Shown here: positions 7,181 through 15,266 of the stretch, piece by piece
Position numbering within the stretch: the stretch's first letter is position 1
How the letters are laid out: the number at the start of each line of letters is the position of its first letter
From: an uncultured Lactobacillus sp.
GTDB lineage: Bacteria; Bacillota; Bacilli; Lactobacillales; Lactobacillaceae
DNA length: 35,551 nt
NCBI GenBank assembly: GCA_937916845.1
Contig: CALFSK010000072.1
Span: 1 to 35,551, forward strand
Direction: 5' to 3'
Notes under the pieces: generated by a model
Databases searched by the model: none
Told to the model about the DNA's origin: nothing
The model's input: only the letters and a program-made list of their open reading frames with translations
Made by a program: the position numbers and the translations under genes

Positions 7181-7209
7181 TTTACATTAATGTGTTCTCG
7201 CATTATGAT
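7181..7209 (+). promoter_or_regulatory. Promoter of the flavodoxin / acetyltransferase operon
   Basis: -35 TTTACA (7181-7186), 17-base spacer, -10 TATGAT (7204-7209), about 50 bases before the chosen ATG at 7265. Confidence 0.55.
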
Positions 7210-7264
7210 AATTTCAACGTTTTAAATCAATCGGTATTTACGTGTGAGAAGGGGAAATTTTAAG

Positions 7265-7891
7265 ATGCGAAAATTAAGTTTGATCCTCATCGGGTTAGGC
7301 GCTGTTATTATTGTCGGCGTTTTGTTGATTGTACCTATCAACACCGATAAAAATTCAGGGGCCACAACCAATCAAACCGTAGCGACTGCCCAAAATAACA
7401 AAAAGCAAGCTAATGGCAAGTCGATTGTTATTTATATGACCCATACCGGAAATACGGAATCAGTTGCTAAAACGATTCAAAAACAAGTTGGCGCTGACAT
7501 TTATCATCTACAAACTAAGGAAAAGTATCCGACCAGTTATCAAAAAATGCTAAAGGTTGCACGTTCTGAACAGAAGCAGAATGCACGACCACAGTTAGCT
7601 GGAAAACTTCCTAACTTAAAAGGGTATCACTACATTTTCTTAGGCTATCCAATATGGTTAGATAAAAATCCGATGGCCATCAATACTTTTCTTAGTCATT
7701 ATCCAAGCTTCAAAGGTAAAATTATTTTACCATTTACGACTAGCGGTAGTAGTGGCTTAGGATCAAGCCTGCCAGAATTGAAACAACATGCGAAACAAGC
7801 AAGTTTTCGGTCAGGACTGGCAATTACCGATGACCAGTTAAGTCACACAAAACAGTTAGTAAAGTCTTGGCTGGCAAAGAATCATTTCTAA
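7265..7891 (+). CDS. Membrane-anchored flavodoxin-like protein
   Basis: 208 residues from the ATG at 7265, selected because AAGGGG lies 10 bases upstream. A GTG at 7244 would put that site inside the gene. An N-terminal hydrophobic segment (about residues 5-24, ILIGLGAVIIVGVLLIV) with no lipobox Cys suggests an uncleaved anchor. A Thr/Asn/Gln/Lys-rich linker follows. The flavodoxin domain begins near residue 53 with IVIYMTHTGNTESVAKTI, the FMN phosphate-binding loop, and continues with FLGYPIWLDKNPMAINTFL and LPFTTSGSSGLGSSL. It should bind FMN outside the membrane, an arrangement found in Lactobacillales. The electron donor and acceptor are unknown. It precedes a sugar acetyltransferase by 21 bases, probably co-transcribed. 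Confidence 0.8.
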   Translation: MRKLSLILIGLGAVIIVGVLLIVPINTDKNSGATTNQTVATAQNNKKQANGKSIVIYMTHTGNTESVAKTIQKQVGADIYHLQTKEKYPTSYQKMLKVARSEQKQNARPQLAGKLPNLKGYHYIFLGYPIWLDKNPMAINTFLSHYPSFKGKIILPFTTSGSSGLGSSLPELKQHAKQASFRSGLAITDDQLSHTKQLVKSWLAKNHF

Positions 7892-7912
7892 ACAACAAAT
7901 TGGAGGGAATAA

Positions 7913-8482
7913 ATGGTGGAAACTGTTCTAAAAAAGGCACTGGCTGGTGAGTTAATTGACTTCCAAGCGCCGGAATATGAAGTTGTCCCGAAGATTGCGA
8001 ATGAAAGCTCAAAAATTTTAGCTGAATTGAATGGGCAATATCATACTGATACGACAATCGTTAAACTGATGAGCCAAATCACTCGTCAAAATGTCTCAGC
8101 AACTAACACCATCATGCCACCATTCAATACGGACTTTGGCGCGCACATTTATTTAGGTAAAGATGTCTTTATTAATCGCAATGCGATGTTTGTTGACCTT
8201 GGCGGCATTTATATTGGAGACCAGGCTTTGATTGGGCCAAACGTGACGTTGGTTTCAGTAAATCACATGGAAAATCCGGAATCGCGGCGCAATTTAAAGT
8301 GTGCCGCCGTGCATATTGGTAAGGGGGCTTGGTTAGGTGCTAACGTAACCGTATTGCCTGGCGTCACGATTGGGGATAATGCCATCATTGGTGCTGGTGC
8401 CATCGTAACCAAAGATGTTCCCGCAAATATGATTGCAGTTGGCACACCAGCAAAAGTTATTCGTAAAATAAAACAGGAATAA
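7913..8482 (+). CDS. Maltose/galactoside O-acetyltransferase-type hexapeptide protein
   Basis: 189 residues, GGAGGG ribosome binding site. N-terminal helices (DUF-like maltose-transacetylase cap, residues 1-60) are followed by a left-handed beta helix made of hexapeptide repeats: IYLGKDVFINRNAMFVDLGG, IGDQALIGPNVTLVSVNH and IGKGAWLGANVTVLPGVTIG. The catalytic His is in VSVNHMENPE. Enzymes of this family transfer acetyl from acetyl-CoA to a sugar hydroxyl, perhaps as detoxification of non-metabolised sugars. It is the second gene after the flavodoxin. No terminator was recognised behind it. Confidence 0.85.
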   Translation: MVETVLKKALAGELIDFQAPEYEVVPKIANESSKILAELNGQYHTDTTIVKLMSQITRQNVSATNTIMPPFNTDFGAHIYLGKDVFINRNAMFVDLGGIYIGDQALIGPNVTLVSVNHMENPESRRNLKCAAVHIGKGAWLGANVTVLPGVTIGDNAIIGAGAIVTKDVPANMIAVGTPAKVIRKIKQE

Positions 8483-8609
8483 GTGAGACGGAAGGGTAGG
8501 CCCGGAAGTGTTAACAGAAGTCTATGCAAAATCCGTATACATTTATATTTTAGATAGGTATTAGACATTTTATACTTGAGAAGTTAAGCTTATCCATGTC
8601 ATCAAAGTT

Positions 8610-8634
8610 GTCTCGAAATAGCTCATTTTGAGAC
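8610..8634. promoter_or_regulatory. Inverted repeat before the NmrA-like gene
   Basis: GTCTCGAAAT (8610-8619) and ATTTTGAGAC (8625-8634) pair over 10 positions (one G-T) with a 5-base loop, about 32 bases before the ATG at 8667. It could be an operator or a leader hairpin. No clear -35/-10 pair was recognised near it. Confidence 0.35.
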
Positions 8635-8666
8635 TATTCTCAGATTAGAGAGGAAGTTTTTTTAAA

Positions 8667-9308
8667 ATGAAAAAAGTTATGATTATTGGTGCCAATGGTG
8701 GGACTGCACGTATTCTGATTGACCGGTTGTTAGACGAAACGACGGACGAACTGGTTTTATTTTTACGGAAAGCTGATCGATTATCCAAATACGAAGGCAA
8801 TCCACGCGTGGCGTTGGTTGACGGTAACGTCCTAGATACTGAAGCGTTACGATTAGCCATGAAAGACGTTAATATTGTTTATTCAAACGTTGGTGGTGCT
8901 GATTTAGGGCAACAAACGCAAAGTATCCTGACTGCGATGCATGAAACAAAACAAACCCGTTTGATTTTTATTAGTGCATTGGGTGCGCACCATGAAGTCC
9001 CCGGCAAGTTTGGGGAATGGAATGAACAAGCCATTGCGGCGTTCTTACCTGGGTTCCGTGAATCGGCTAAACTACTGGCCGATTCAGACATTGTTTACAC
9101 CGAATTACGGCCAGCCTGGTTGACAGATCAAGCCGAAGTTGATTACGAGACAACCGGTGTTGATGAACCATTCAAGGGGACGGAAGTATCACGGGCTAGT
9201 GTTGCTGATTACGCTTTTAAACTAATCAAGCATCCAGACTTAGCGGAACGTGCTAGTGTTGGTCTAAACAAACCCAATACTGACGGTGATAAACCAAGCT
9301 GGATGTAA
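8667..9308 (+). CDS. NAD(P)H-binding protein, NmrA/atypical SDR family
   Basis: 213 residues. Gly-rich nucleotide-binding start KKVMIIGANGGTARILIDRL, then a charged loop (FLRKADRLSKYEGNPRVALV) typical of NADP recognition. The segment VDGNVLDTEALRLAMKDVNI and the strand RLIFISALGAHHEV follow the atypical SDR pattern, and a TELRPAWLTD strand comes near residue 150. The SDR Tyr-x-x-x-Lys pair is not evident, as is usual in NmrA-like proteins, which act as redox sensors or reductases of unknown substrate. AGAGGAAG ribosome binding site. It is monocistronic with a strong terminator. Confidence 0.8.
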   Translation: MKKVMIIGANGGTARILIDRLLDETTDELVLFLRKADRLSKYEGNPRVALVDGNVLDTEALRLAMKDVNIVYSNVGGADLGQQTQSILTAMHETKQTRLIFISALGAHHEVPGKFGEWNEQAIAAFLPGFRESAKLLADSDIVYTELRPAWLTDQAEVDYETTGVDEPFKGTEVSRASVADYAFKLIKHPDLAERASVGLNKPNTDGDKPSWM

Positions 9309-9356
9309 TTAACCTAACCATATTCCACGTATTTTTAAAATGAATTTTGTTAAATC

Positions 9357-9405
9357 AAGTAATCCAGATAATGGTCATTTGCCATTTATCTGGATTACTT
9401 TTTGG
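9357..9405 (+). terminator. Terminator of the NmrA-like gene
   Basis: Perfect 15-bp stem (9357-9371 with 9386-9400), extended inward, followed by TTTTT. A 61-codon open frame over this hairpin is not a gene. Confidence 0.9.
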
Positions 9406-9497
9406 TTTAATTAGCTTGAATAGCTGTGGGCCACTGTTGGGAACTGATAAGGCGGGCTATGTAAAAATTATTAATTCATCTGCCGGCCAACCCGAAA

Positions 9498-9536
9498 TTG
9501 CGATTCTTTCACTAACTATTTATAATGATTAGTGAA
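9498..9536 (+). promoter_or_regulatory. Promoter with flanking operator for the nucleotidyltransferase gene
   Basis: -35 TTGCGA (9498-9503), exact 17-base spacer, perfect -10 TATAAT (9521-9526). A perfect 8-bp inverted repeat, TTCACTAA (9508-9515) and TTAGTGAA (9529-9536), brackets the -10 box, which is where a repressor would block RNA polymerase. A weak hairpin (9547-9566) followed by seven T lies between this promoter and the gene, leaving room for attenuation. Confidence 0.6.
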
Positions 9537-9593
9537 GAATTAGATTCGGTTTTCCTATGGGTACCGTTTTTTTGCGAAAGAGGTGGCATTTAA

Positions 9594-10157
9594 ATGTCTG
9601 ATGAAGACTTGGTTCGTCAAATTATTTTAACAAATCCAAATTTAGCTCAACTTTTAACCATTGTTCAACAGCTGAATCTGCCACAAGCTACCATAGCTGC
9701 AGGCTGTATTCGTAATACGGTTTGGTCCGTACTTAGTCAGCAACCTGTAACATTTTCAAGTGACATCGACGTGGTTTACTTTGATCCACAGCAACCGGCG
9801 CAACACGATTTAGAGATCCAATCTCAATTACAACAACAATATCCGCAGTACCAATGGCAAGTGAAAAATGAAGTTTACATGGCCCAATATAATTTTGCTG
9901 ATCAGTCACCGTTTAAATCCGTCGCTGATGCGATTGGCCATTTTGTGGAAACCGCGACTTGTGTTGGTGCATACCTAGACACTGATAATAAATTGCAACT
10001 GATTGCGCCGCATGGGCTCAGCGACTTAGTCCAATTTAAATGCCGACCGGTACCATATTTGAAGCAAGACGCTAAACATCTTGCTGTATTTAAACAGCGA
10101 ATACTTCAGAAAAACTGGCAACAAAAATATCCGAAGTTATCAGTCAGTCTGACATAA
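9594..10157 (+). CDS. Nucleotidyltransferase-like protein (NTP_transf_6 / DUF925)
   Basis: 187 residues. The motif AAGCIRNTVW (about residues 36-45), followed by SDIDVVYFDP (57-66), matches the DUF925 family with the nucleotidyltransferase Asp-x-Asp metal-binding pair. A later region (FVETATCVGAYLDTDNKLQL, then APHGLSDLVQ) is also typical. The family has the polymerase-beta fold, and the biological substrate is not established. The start ATG follows AAGAGGTGG. Its promoter carries a dyad overlapping the -10. It ends about 250 bases before the first HigA gene. Confidence 0.8.
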   Translation: MSDEDLVRQIILTNPNLAQLLTIVQQLNLPQATIAAGCIRNTVWSVLSQQPVTFSSDIDVVYFDPQQPAQHDLEIQSQLQQQYPQYQWQVKNEVYMAQYNFADQSPFKSVADAIGHFVETATCVGAYLDTDNKLQLIAPHGLSDLVQFKCRPVPYLKQDAKHLAVFKQRILQKNWQQKYPKLSVSLT

Positions 10158-10317
10158 CTTGTTTAATGACCGACAAATACCAACACATTTGGAATCTTGT
10201 GCTTGAACAAGATTTAAACGAGTAAAAAGAACCTGCGAACAGGGTGAGAGGAACCTGCAATTAAATTGGTAGTGACGTTGATATGAAAGAAGCTTTGACT
10301 TCTCCTTTTTATACTGA

Positions 10318-10401
10318 TGCAAAAAAATTTCCGTTGAAAAGTCAGAAATCGTGACCAGAAATCGTGACCGTCTAGATTATACGATTGAAGTCTATCACTA
10401 A
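10318..10401 (+). pseudogene. Probable C-terminal scrap of a HigB toxin
   Basis: The last codons before the first HigA gene read ...RLDYTIEVYH and stop at 10399-10401, only 12 bases before the HigA ATG. HigB/RelE toxins commonly end in an acidic-x-DYH type tail directly in front of HigA. The same position before the second HigA gene reads ...FEDYH. The frame is closed by a stop at 10315-10317, so at most 27 codons remain and no toxin can be made. A 13-base tandem duplication sits inside it. The assignment rests on position and the short tail, so it is tentative. Confidence 0.4.
10344..10369 (+). repeat. 13-base perfect tandem duplication
   Basis: AGAAATCGTGACC occurs twice in a row (10344-10356, 10357-10369). 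As 13 is not a multiple of three, it would shift any reading frame crossing it, in keeping with decay of the HigB-like scrap it lies in. Confidence 0.8.
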
Positions 10402-10413
10402 GGAGATGATACT

Positions 10414-10749
10414 ATGTTACATTGCGACAATAAAATTCAGCAGTATCATACCAGTTCAGCTGCTGATCTCATTAAAGAAATTATGAAATTCTATCAGATT
10501 ACACAAATTGATCTGGCTGACCGCTTAGGTGTTAGTCAAAAAAACATATCCGACATTCTCAAACACAAACGATTTGTCAGTGAAATACTGGCTTTAAGAA
10601 TTGAAACTGTGATGGGGATTTCTAGTCAGTTATTATTGAACTTAGATGCAAATTTCAAATTACACCTAGCTAAGGAAACTGCGGATGAATCTGTACCACA
10701 GAATAAATCAGATAACTTTCTCAAACGATATGATTGGGTTACAGCCTGA
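10414..10749 (+). CDS. HigA-family antitoxin, orphan copy 1
   Basis: 111 residues with AAGGAG 8 bases upstream. The HigA pattern is complete: LIKEIMKFYQITQIDLADRL, GVSQKNISDILKHKRFVSE, then LALRIETVMGISSQLLLNLD. This is the XRE helix-turn-helix with the HigA signature. Compared with copy 2 at 20102, which stops after KLHL, this copy reads on for 26 residues because the stop codon is lost. That tail is hydrophilic and probably not conserved. No toxin gene is present upstream, only a possible HigB tail. It may still bind DNA or neutralise a toxin elsewhere. Nucleotide identity with copy 2 is about 88 percent by eye. Confidence 0.8.
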   Translation: MLHCDNKIQQYHTSSAADLIKEIMKFYQITQIDLADRLGVSQKNISDILKHKRFVSEILALRIETVMGISSQLLLNLDANFKLHLAKETADESVPQNKSDNFLKRYDWVTA

Positions 10750-10868
10750 CTTTCTAATAGCTGTGAGCAACTAAATTAAAACCAGGAATCTCTGCTACAT
10801 TTGATATATTGATCTTTAGATAAATAACCAAGGTGTACAAATATTACTTTGAACAGATTTAAAGAATT

Positions 10869-10900
10869 GACACCATATTATATTATGTGTGTCTTTTTTT
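10869..10900 (+). terminator. Possible terminator after HigA copy 1
   Basis: Weak AT-rich hairpin GACAC-CAT / ATG-(T)-GTGTC followed by seven T, about 120 bases after the HigA stop. Confidence 0.4.
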
Positions 10901-11239
10901 CTTGGTCCTCATGAGTTCAAGTTTATATAACTTGTTGAAACTGAAGTATTTATCGGCTCATAGAATTAGTGTCAAAAATTCAGAAATTGTGCAAGTGAGA
11001 TGGCGCGCTCTGCTGGCTAGGTTTAATCATTAAGGTAATGATAAGCGAATAAGACCAATGATGATACTGACGAAGAATAGTGTACAGCTATCATTGTTAT
11101 CGATATGTTTATGGCTAGATAAATTAAAAGACATAATCTGTGTGCATGACAGATTGTGCCTTTTAAATTTATCTAACTAAAGATTATGTGCTGATATTAA
11201 AACAACCACGACCTGAGGAGACTGGAACAACACTGAGCT
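10901..11239. other. Gene-free interval with one long inverted repeat
   Basis: No convincing gene was found. Short frames exist on both strands but lack ribosome binding sites and recognisable sequence. The outstanding structure is a near-perfect inverted repeat (11116-11141 with 11149-11175) with a 7-base loop, described separately. The interval separates HigA copy 1 from the end of the RpiR gene. Confidence 0.5.
11116..11175. repeat. Long AT-rich inverted repeat (hairpin), possible terminator for the RpiR gene
   Basis: About 26-base arms (starting TAGATAAATT and ending AATTTATCTA) pair with two mismatches and a single extra base, with loop GTGCATG. There is no strong T-run, but the AT-rich flanks could serve termination of the RpiR gene, which ends 65 bases away. 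It may also be the remains of a small palindromic element. Confidence 0.5.
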
Positions 11240-12046
11240 TTATATTGATTTGTTGATACCAATCGTCACTGCATACCTCCGCACCAGAAACTCAGTAGCA
11301 AGTAACAGAATGTAAGATCCCGTCATCTGATTATTCGTTTCGGTAATAGCCAATACTGAATTAAAAAGATAGGTTTCCGTAATACCTGGGTTTTGTGTAA
11401 AGAGCCAGGTGGTAGCTGGCGTTCTCGACAAAACATTGATGATGGTAGGTGATTTACTTATAAAGTAGCCATGGGCTGAAATGACGATAGCCAGGTCATC
11501 TTGTGTCAATTGTTTGGCTTCAACCAATTGCTCCGTACTGGTAGCTGGAACATAAATAATTTTACCGTAACTTGCAAGATTTGTTTGAATGACATCCGCT
11601 ACCAGTCTTGACGTGGAGAAAGCAAAGATAAAGACACGCGGTGCCTTGTAAATGGCCTGAATAAGCTGATCAAACTTTGAGATATCGATATTACTAATAA
11701 AATTTGACATCGTACGGTCAAGCTCTTCAAGAAAAAGATTTAGATAATTGTTTGGATTCGATTTGATTAAGCTCAGTTTTGCTTCTGAAATATGAAATTC
11801 CGATGAATTAAGTGCTAATGATTCAGTTCGCGCAGCATCGCGCATGTCAGTATAGTTAACGAAACCTGCTGCAGCAACAAAACGACTGATAGTTGGTTCG
11901 GAGACGCTACACTTATTTGCTAATTCGGTAATGGTTGTTTTCGCAATTTTTGGTCCTAACCGTAAGATGCAGTCTGCTATGATCCATGCCGTAGAGTTAA
12001 TCGTATTGGTTTGTAGTATTTGGATCATGTTTTCTTGTAGCGTCAT
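11240..12046 (-). CDS. RpiR/MurR-family sugar-phosphate regulator
   Basis: 268 residues. The N-terminal helix-turn-helix of the RpiR type spans about residues 1-75 (KTTITELANKCSVSEPTISR, then FVAAAGFVNYTDMRDAA). The C-terminal SIS sugar-isomerase fold spans about 105-250 (PRVFIFAFSTSRLVADVIQT, LTQDDLAIVISAHGYFISKS). Such regulators sense a phosphosugar through the SIS domain. It is divergent from the glycosidase operon starting at 12262, and a TGAAA-N4-TTTCA dyad lies in the shared promoter region, so it most likely controls that operon and itself. Whether it activates or represses cannot be decided. Confidence 0.85.
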   Translation of the reverse strand: MTLQENMIQILQTNTINSTAWIIADCILRLGPKIAKTTITELANKCSVSEPTISRFVAAAGFVNYTDMRDAARTESLALNSSEFHISEAKLSLIKSNPNNYLNLFLEELDRTMSNFISNIDISKFDQLIQAIYKAPRVFIFAFSTSRLVADVIQTNLASYGKIIYVPATSTEQLVEAKQLTQDDLAIVISAHGYFISKSPTIINVLSRTPATTWLFTQNPGITETYLFNSVLAITETNNQMTGSYILLLATEFLVRRYAVTIGINKSI

Positions 12047-12059
12047 ACTTTCACCTCAT

Positions 12060-12073
12060 TGAAAAAACTTTCA
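12060..12073. promoter_or_regulatory. Candidate RpiR operator
   Basis: TGAAA-AAAC-TTTCA, a perfect 5-bp dyad located 14 bases upstream of the RpiR start. RpiR-type regulators often bind GAAA...TTTC dyads, so it could mediate autoregulation. Confidence 0.4.
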
Positions 12074-12170
12074 TGTTTATGAATAAAATCACTTAACCTG
12101 AATATACCACGCAATCCAGAAAATAAAAACCCATACATTGGCGGTATGATGAATGAGGTAGAAGGAATGT

Positions 12171-12199
12171 TTGTGAGCTTTACTTATACCTAGTAATAA
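12171..12199 (+). promoter_or_regulatory. Candidate promoter of the glycosidase operon
   Basis: -35 TTGTGA (12171-12176), 17-base spacer, -10 TAATAA (12194-12199). It is overlapped by a short dyad ACTTAT / ATAAGT (12182-12207), which may be a second regulator site. Confidence 0.45.
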
Positions 12200-12261
12200 T
12201 CATAAGTATCTTTCCATACTAAGAGGTATAACTATTTTATTTATTTTAAGGAGGTTAAGCA

Positions 12262-13779
12262 ATGACAACTCCCCATTTTCAGAATTATAGTGGGCAATCA
12301 GTACTCATGGTTAACGACAAACCGTTTATCGGTTTAGCGGCGGAGTGCCATAATTCCAGTGCCAGTAGTAGTGCATACATGAGTAAAATTGTCTGGCCGA
12401 GAGTATGTGCTTTGAATATCAATACACTTCTCACACCAATTTACTGGGAGGTCGTTGAACCTAAGAAAGGCCAGTTTGACTTCTCATCCGTTAAAGATTT
12501 AATTTTGTCAGCCCAATCAAACCACGTTAAATTGGTACTCCTATGGTTTGGCTTATGGAAAAATGGCCGTTCTGATTACGTTCCAGAGTGGTTGAAACAA
12601 AATTCTAGTACGCAATATGCACAACAACGTAGTGGGAAACATCTCTACTCGATTTCTCCAGCTGATCGCCGTACAGTTGATTATGATGTTAAAGCGTTTG
12701 GCAAATTTATGGCCTATTTAAAGCAGATTGATGCTGATGACTCCACCGTGATCATGGTTCAAGTAGAGAATGAAGTTGGCTTACTTACTTCCGACTTTAA
12801 TTATTCTATCGATAAAGAGTCGGTGCTAAGAACATCCCTTCCCACTGGTCTCAGTGAAGGGCGCTCTGAAACTTGGCTAAGTCAATTTGGTTCTCAAGCT
12901 GGCGAGTACTATATGGCATGGCTTTACGCTTCAGCAATTGAAAGAATTGCATTTGAGGGGAAAAAGCACTATTCTTTGCCACTGTATGTAAATTCATGGT
13001 TGGAAAAACCGCTTGGGCAGCCAGGAACGTATCCAACCGGTGGACCAACTGCTCGAATGTTGAAGTTTTGGAAAAAAGTAGCCGTTTCCATTGATTTAGT
13101 TGCACCGGACTTGTATGTTCCCAACTTTAAGGAAGTTTGCGATGAATTTTCAGCACCACAATCAACACTGTTAATTCCAGAAACAAGACAGGATCTCCAG
13201 ACAGTCTCGAATTTAATCTATGGCATTAGTCACTATAATCTATGCTTATTTTCTCCTTTTGGTGCTGAAGATTTCTTTAGTAAAGATGTCATTTCAGATT
13301 CACGCTTGTTAAATGCGATTTCAATTGATGCCGATGCATTTGATTGGCATCAGACCGGGCCAGTTTTGGCGCAAACTTATTCACTTTTATCTGGTCTAGT
13401 ACCACTTTTAGTACAAAAACGACAATTGCCTCAGATGCACTCATTTAGGATTGCACAACCTGCGGACCGAGGACGACGAGTCAAACTTTCAAATTGCGAA
13501 GTGATTGTTCATTTTTCAAAACAAGCGGAAAATAATTCACCGTCTGCTGGATTTATCCTTGAGCTTACCCCAGAAGAATTTATTTTTTGTGGGGTGAACA
13601 TTCGAATTGAATTGGAAGCGCTTAATCAAGAGAAAAGTATCGGATTGCTAAAACTTGAAGAGGGCCGGATGAAAGATGGTGAGTGGCATACCGGAAGAGT
13701 CCTGAACGGCGACGAACGCGTAAACATTGAAATTAACGCAATACCAAAACTATTGAAAATTAAAACTCATGTTTATTAG
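12262..13779 (+). CDS. GH35-like beta-galactosidase family protein (DUF5597 type)
   Basis: 505 residues, excellent ribosome binding site (AAGGAGG). The N-terminal TIM barrel is recognisable from the GH35/GH42-type pattern: PFIGLAAECHNSSAS, ALNINTLLTPIYWEVVEP, VKLVLLWFGLWKNG. The predicted acid/base Glu171 is in QVENEVG and the nucleophile Glu307 in LLIPETRQDL. The C-terminal part (about 370-505) is beta-rich, consistent with the DUF5597 accessory domain. No signal peptide, so it acts in the cytoplasm on an imported oligosaccharide. The linkage could be beta-galactoside or another beta-glycoside. It is first in an operon with a PTS permease and two GH3 enzymes under a divergent RpiR regulator. 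Confidence 0.8.
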   Translation: MTTPHFQNYSGQSVLMVNDKPFIGLAAECHNSSASSSAYMSKIVWPRVCALNINTLLTPIYWEVVEPKKGQFDFSSVKDLILSAQSNHVKLVLLWFGLWKNGRSDYVPEWLKQNSSTQYAQQRSGKHLYSISPADRRTVDYDVKAFGKFMAYLKQIDADDSTVIMVQVENEVGLLTSDFNYSIDKESVLRTSLPTGLSEGRSETWLSQFGSQAGEYYMAWLYASAIERIAFEGKKHYSLPLYVNSWLEKPLGQPGTYPTGGPTARMLKFWKKVAVSIDLVAPDLYVPNFKEVCDEFSAPQSTLLIPETRQDLQTVSNLIYGISHYNLCLFSPFGAEDFFSKDVISDSRLLNAISIDADAFDWHQTGPVLAQTYSLLSGLVPLLVQKRQLPQMHSFRIAQPADRGRRVKLSNCEVIVHFSKQAENNSPSAGFILELTPEEFIFCGVNIRIELEALNQEKSIGLLKLEEGRMKDGEWHTGRVLNGDERVNIEINAIPKLLKIKTHVY

Positions 13780-13850
13780 TTCAACGGAGTTATATTGTGA
13801 TGATTTAGAACCAATTATTCTTAAATATACACATAGACGAATAGGAAGAA

Positions 13851-15224
13851 GTGAAGATTTTGAATTTACAAAATATTAGTGGCAAAATCCTGCCCGTTGT
13901 AAGCAAGATTAGTAATCAAAAACATCTAGCAGCAATCCGAGACGGCTTCATCATGGCGATGCCCATGAGTCTGGTTGGATCAATTGGCTTATTGCTTGAA
14001 AATTTTCGAATTAATTTATTTAATGCCAAGCTGCCACTTGAACAAGATCCGTTTCAGAAATTTTTGGTATTTGTATTTGGGAAAAACTGGACGGCCTTTC
14101 CGGATGCCATTACTAATGTATGTAATAATTTAATTTCAATTGTTGTAACAGTTACCATTGCATATATGCTGACGAAAAATTATATGAGTGAAGGTAAAGC
14201 GAGCGGGAAGTATCAGAAGGCAAATCCACTAGTTGCTGCAATTATTGCCTTGCTTGGAAGCTTTTTAGTTTTCCCTCAGACTGCTAATGCCAAGCTTGGT
14301 CCTGTATGGACAGATAACGCATTTGGTGCAACGAGTCTAGTTCTTGGTATGATCGTGGCCATTTTATCAACCATGATGTACGTTCACTTATCTGACACTA
14401 AGCTATCAATTCAGTTGCCAGACTCAGTACCACCGGCCGTCCTAAGTGCATTTTCAGCCGTAATTCCGTTGGGACTCAGTGTGGTCGCCATTAATGCCCT
14501 TGAATTTATCATTCGCGCATTTGGTTTTGCAGGAATGCAGGATCTAATCTATAAAATTGTACAAGCACCATTGCAAGGTGTCGGTACCTCTGTAGGTGGC
14601 GCGTTCGTTACGGTTATTGCACAGAACCTTCTGTTTTTCTTTGGGATTCATCCAGCAGCGTTAGCCCCGATTTTTACACCAATCAATACGATCAACCAAA
14701 ATGACCTGACAAACCAATTGCTTCACGGCGCATCGGTCACTGCTCTAAAGGGCGCACCAATCGGACAAACGTTACAAATAATGATGGGATTAATTACGGT
14801 TTCAGTGTGTGTTGCCATCTTTATCGTTGCACGTAAATCACCACGTTATTCATCAATCGCTAAAGTAGGGATTATTCCTAGTCTTTTTAATATTGGTGAA
14901 CCAATCATTTATGGGCTACCAATTGTCCTGAACCCATTTATGCTGATTCCATATGTCTTTGCAAGTGCTATTACCGGGACGTTCTACTACTGGCTTCAAT
15001 TAATTCACGCAATGCCAGCAATCGCAATTGCTGTTCCATGGACCACACCGGCATTCATAAATACATTTCTCGCATCCGGTGGACATATTTTACCCGTAGT
15101 TGTTCAAGTAATTTGCTTTGTCTTCGATGTATTGATGTTTATTCCTTTTGTTAAGCTAGCAGTCCGTTCTGAAATGCAAAAGGCTGAAAAAGCTAAAAGC
15201 CAGGCCGTAAGTACGGAAAAATAG
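13851..15224 (+). CDS. PTS sugar transporter subunit IIC, lactose/cellobiose family
   Basis: 457 residues with about ten hydrophobic segments, the length and layout of the EIIC domain of the lactose/cellobiose PTS family. Typical segments include AAIRDGFIMAMPMSLVGSIG near the N-terminus, FFFGIHPAALAPIFTPINT, and PSLFNIGEPIIYGLPIVLNP, the conserved substrate-binding region with the Asn-x-x-Glu motif. Start taken as GTG at 13851 with AGGAAG just upstream. A TTG three codons on is an alternative. No EIIA or EIIB gene is present in the locus, so phosphorylation must be supplied from elsewhere. The predicted cargo is a beta-linked disaccharide or short oligosaccharide. Confidence 0.85.
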   Translation: MKILNLQNISGKILPVVSKISNQKHLAAIRDGFIMAMPMSLVGSIGLLLENFRINLFNAKLPLEQDPFQKFLVFVFGKNWTAFPDAITNVCNNLISIVVTVTIAYMLTKNYMSEGKASGKYQKANPLVAAIIALLGSFLVFPQTANAKLGPVWTDNAFGATSLVLGMIVAILSTMMYVHLSDTKLSIQLPDSVPPAVLSAFSAVIPLGLSVVAINALEFIIRAFGFAGMQDLIYKIVQAPLQGVGTSVGGAFVTVIAQNLLFFFGIHPAALAPIFTPINTINQNDLTNQLLHGASVTALKGAPIGQTLQIMMGLITVSVCVAIFIVARKSPRYSSIAKVGIIPSLFNIGEPIIYGLPIVLNPFMLIPYVFASAITGTFYYWLQLIHAMPAIAIAVPWTTPAFINTFLASGGHILPVVVQVICFVFDVLMFIPFVKLAVRSEMQKAEKAKSQAVSTEK

Positions 15225-15266
15225 CTATACAACGATAACGACGCAAGTTAGTGAGGGGAAAGAGCC

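Noticed and set aside
9347..9532. 61-codon plus-strand open frame
   Set aside because: It begins inside the terminator hairpin of the NmrA-like gene, has no ribosome binding site and overlaps a strong promoter; it is a by-product of the non-coding sequence.
10920..11180. Possible short hydrophobic peptide frames (type I toxin-like) in the gap before the RpiR gene
   Set aside because: No ribosome binding site, no typical membrane-toxin pattern, and one frame runs through the long inverted repeat.
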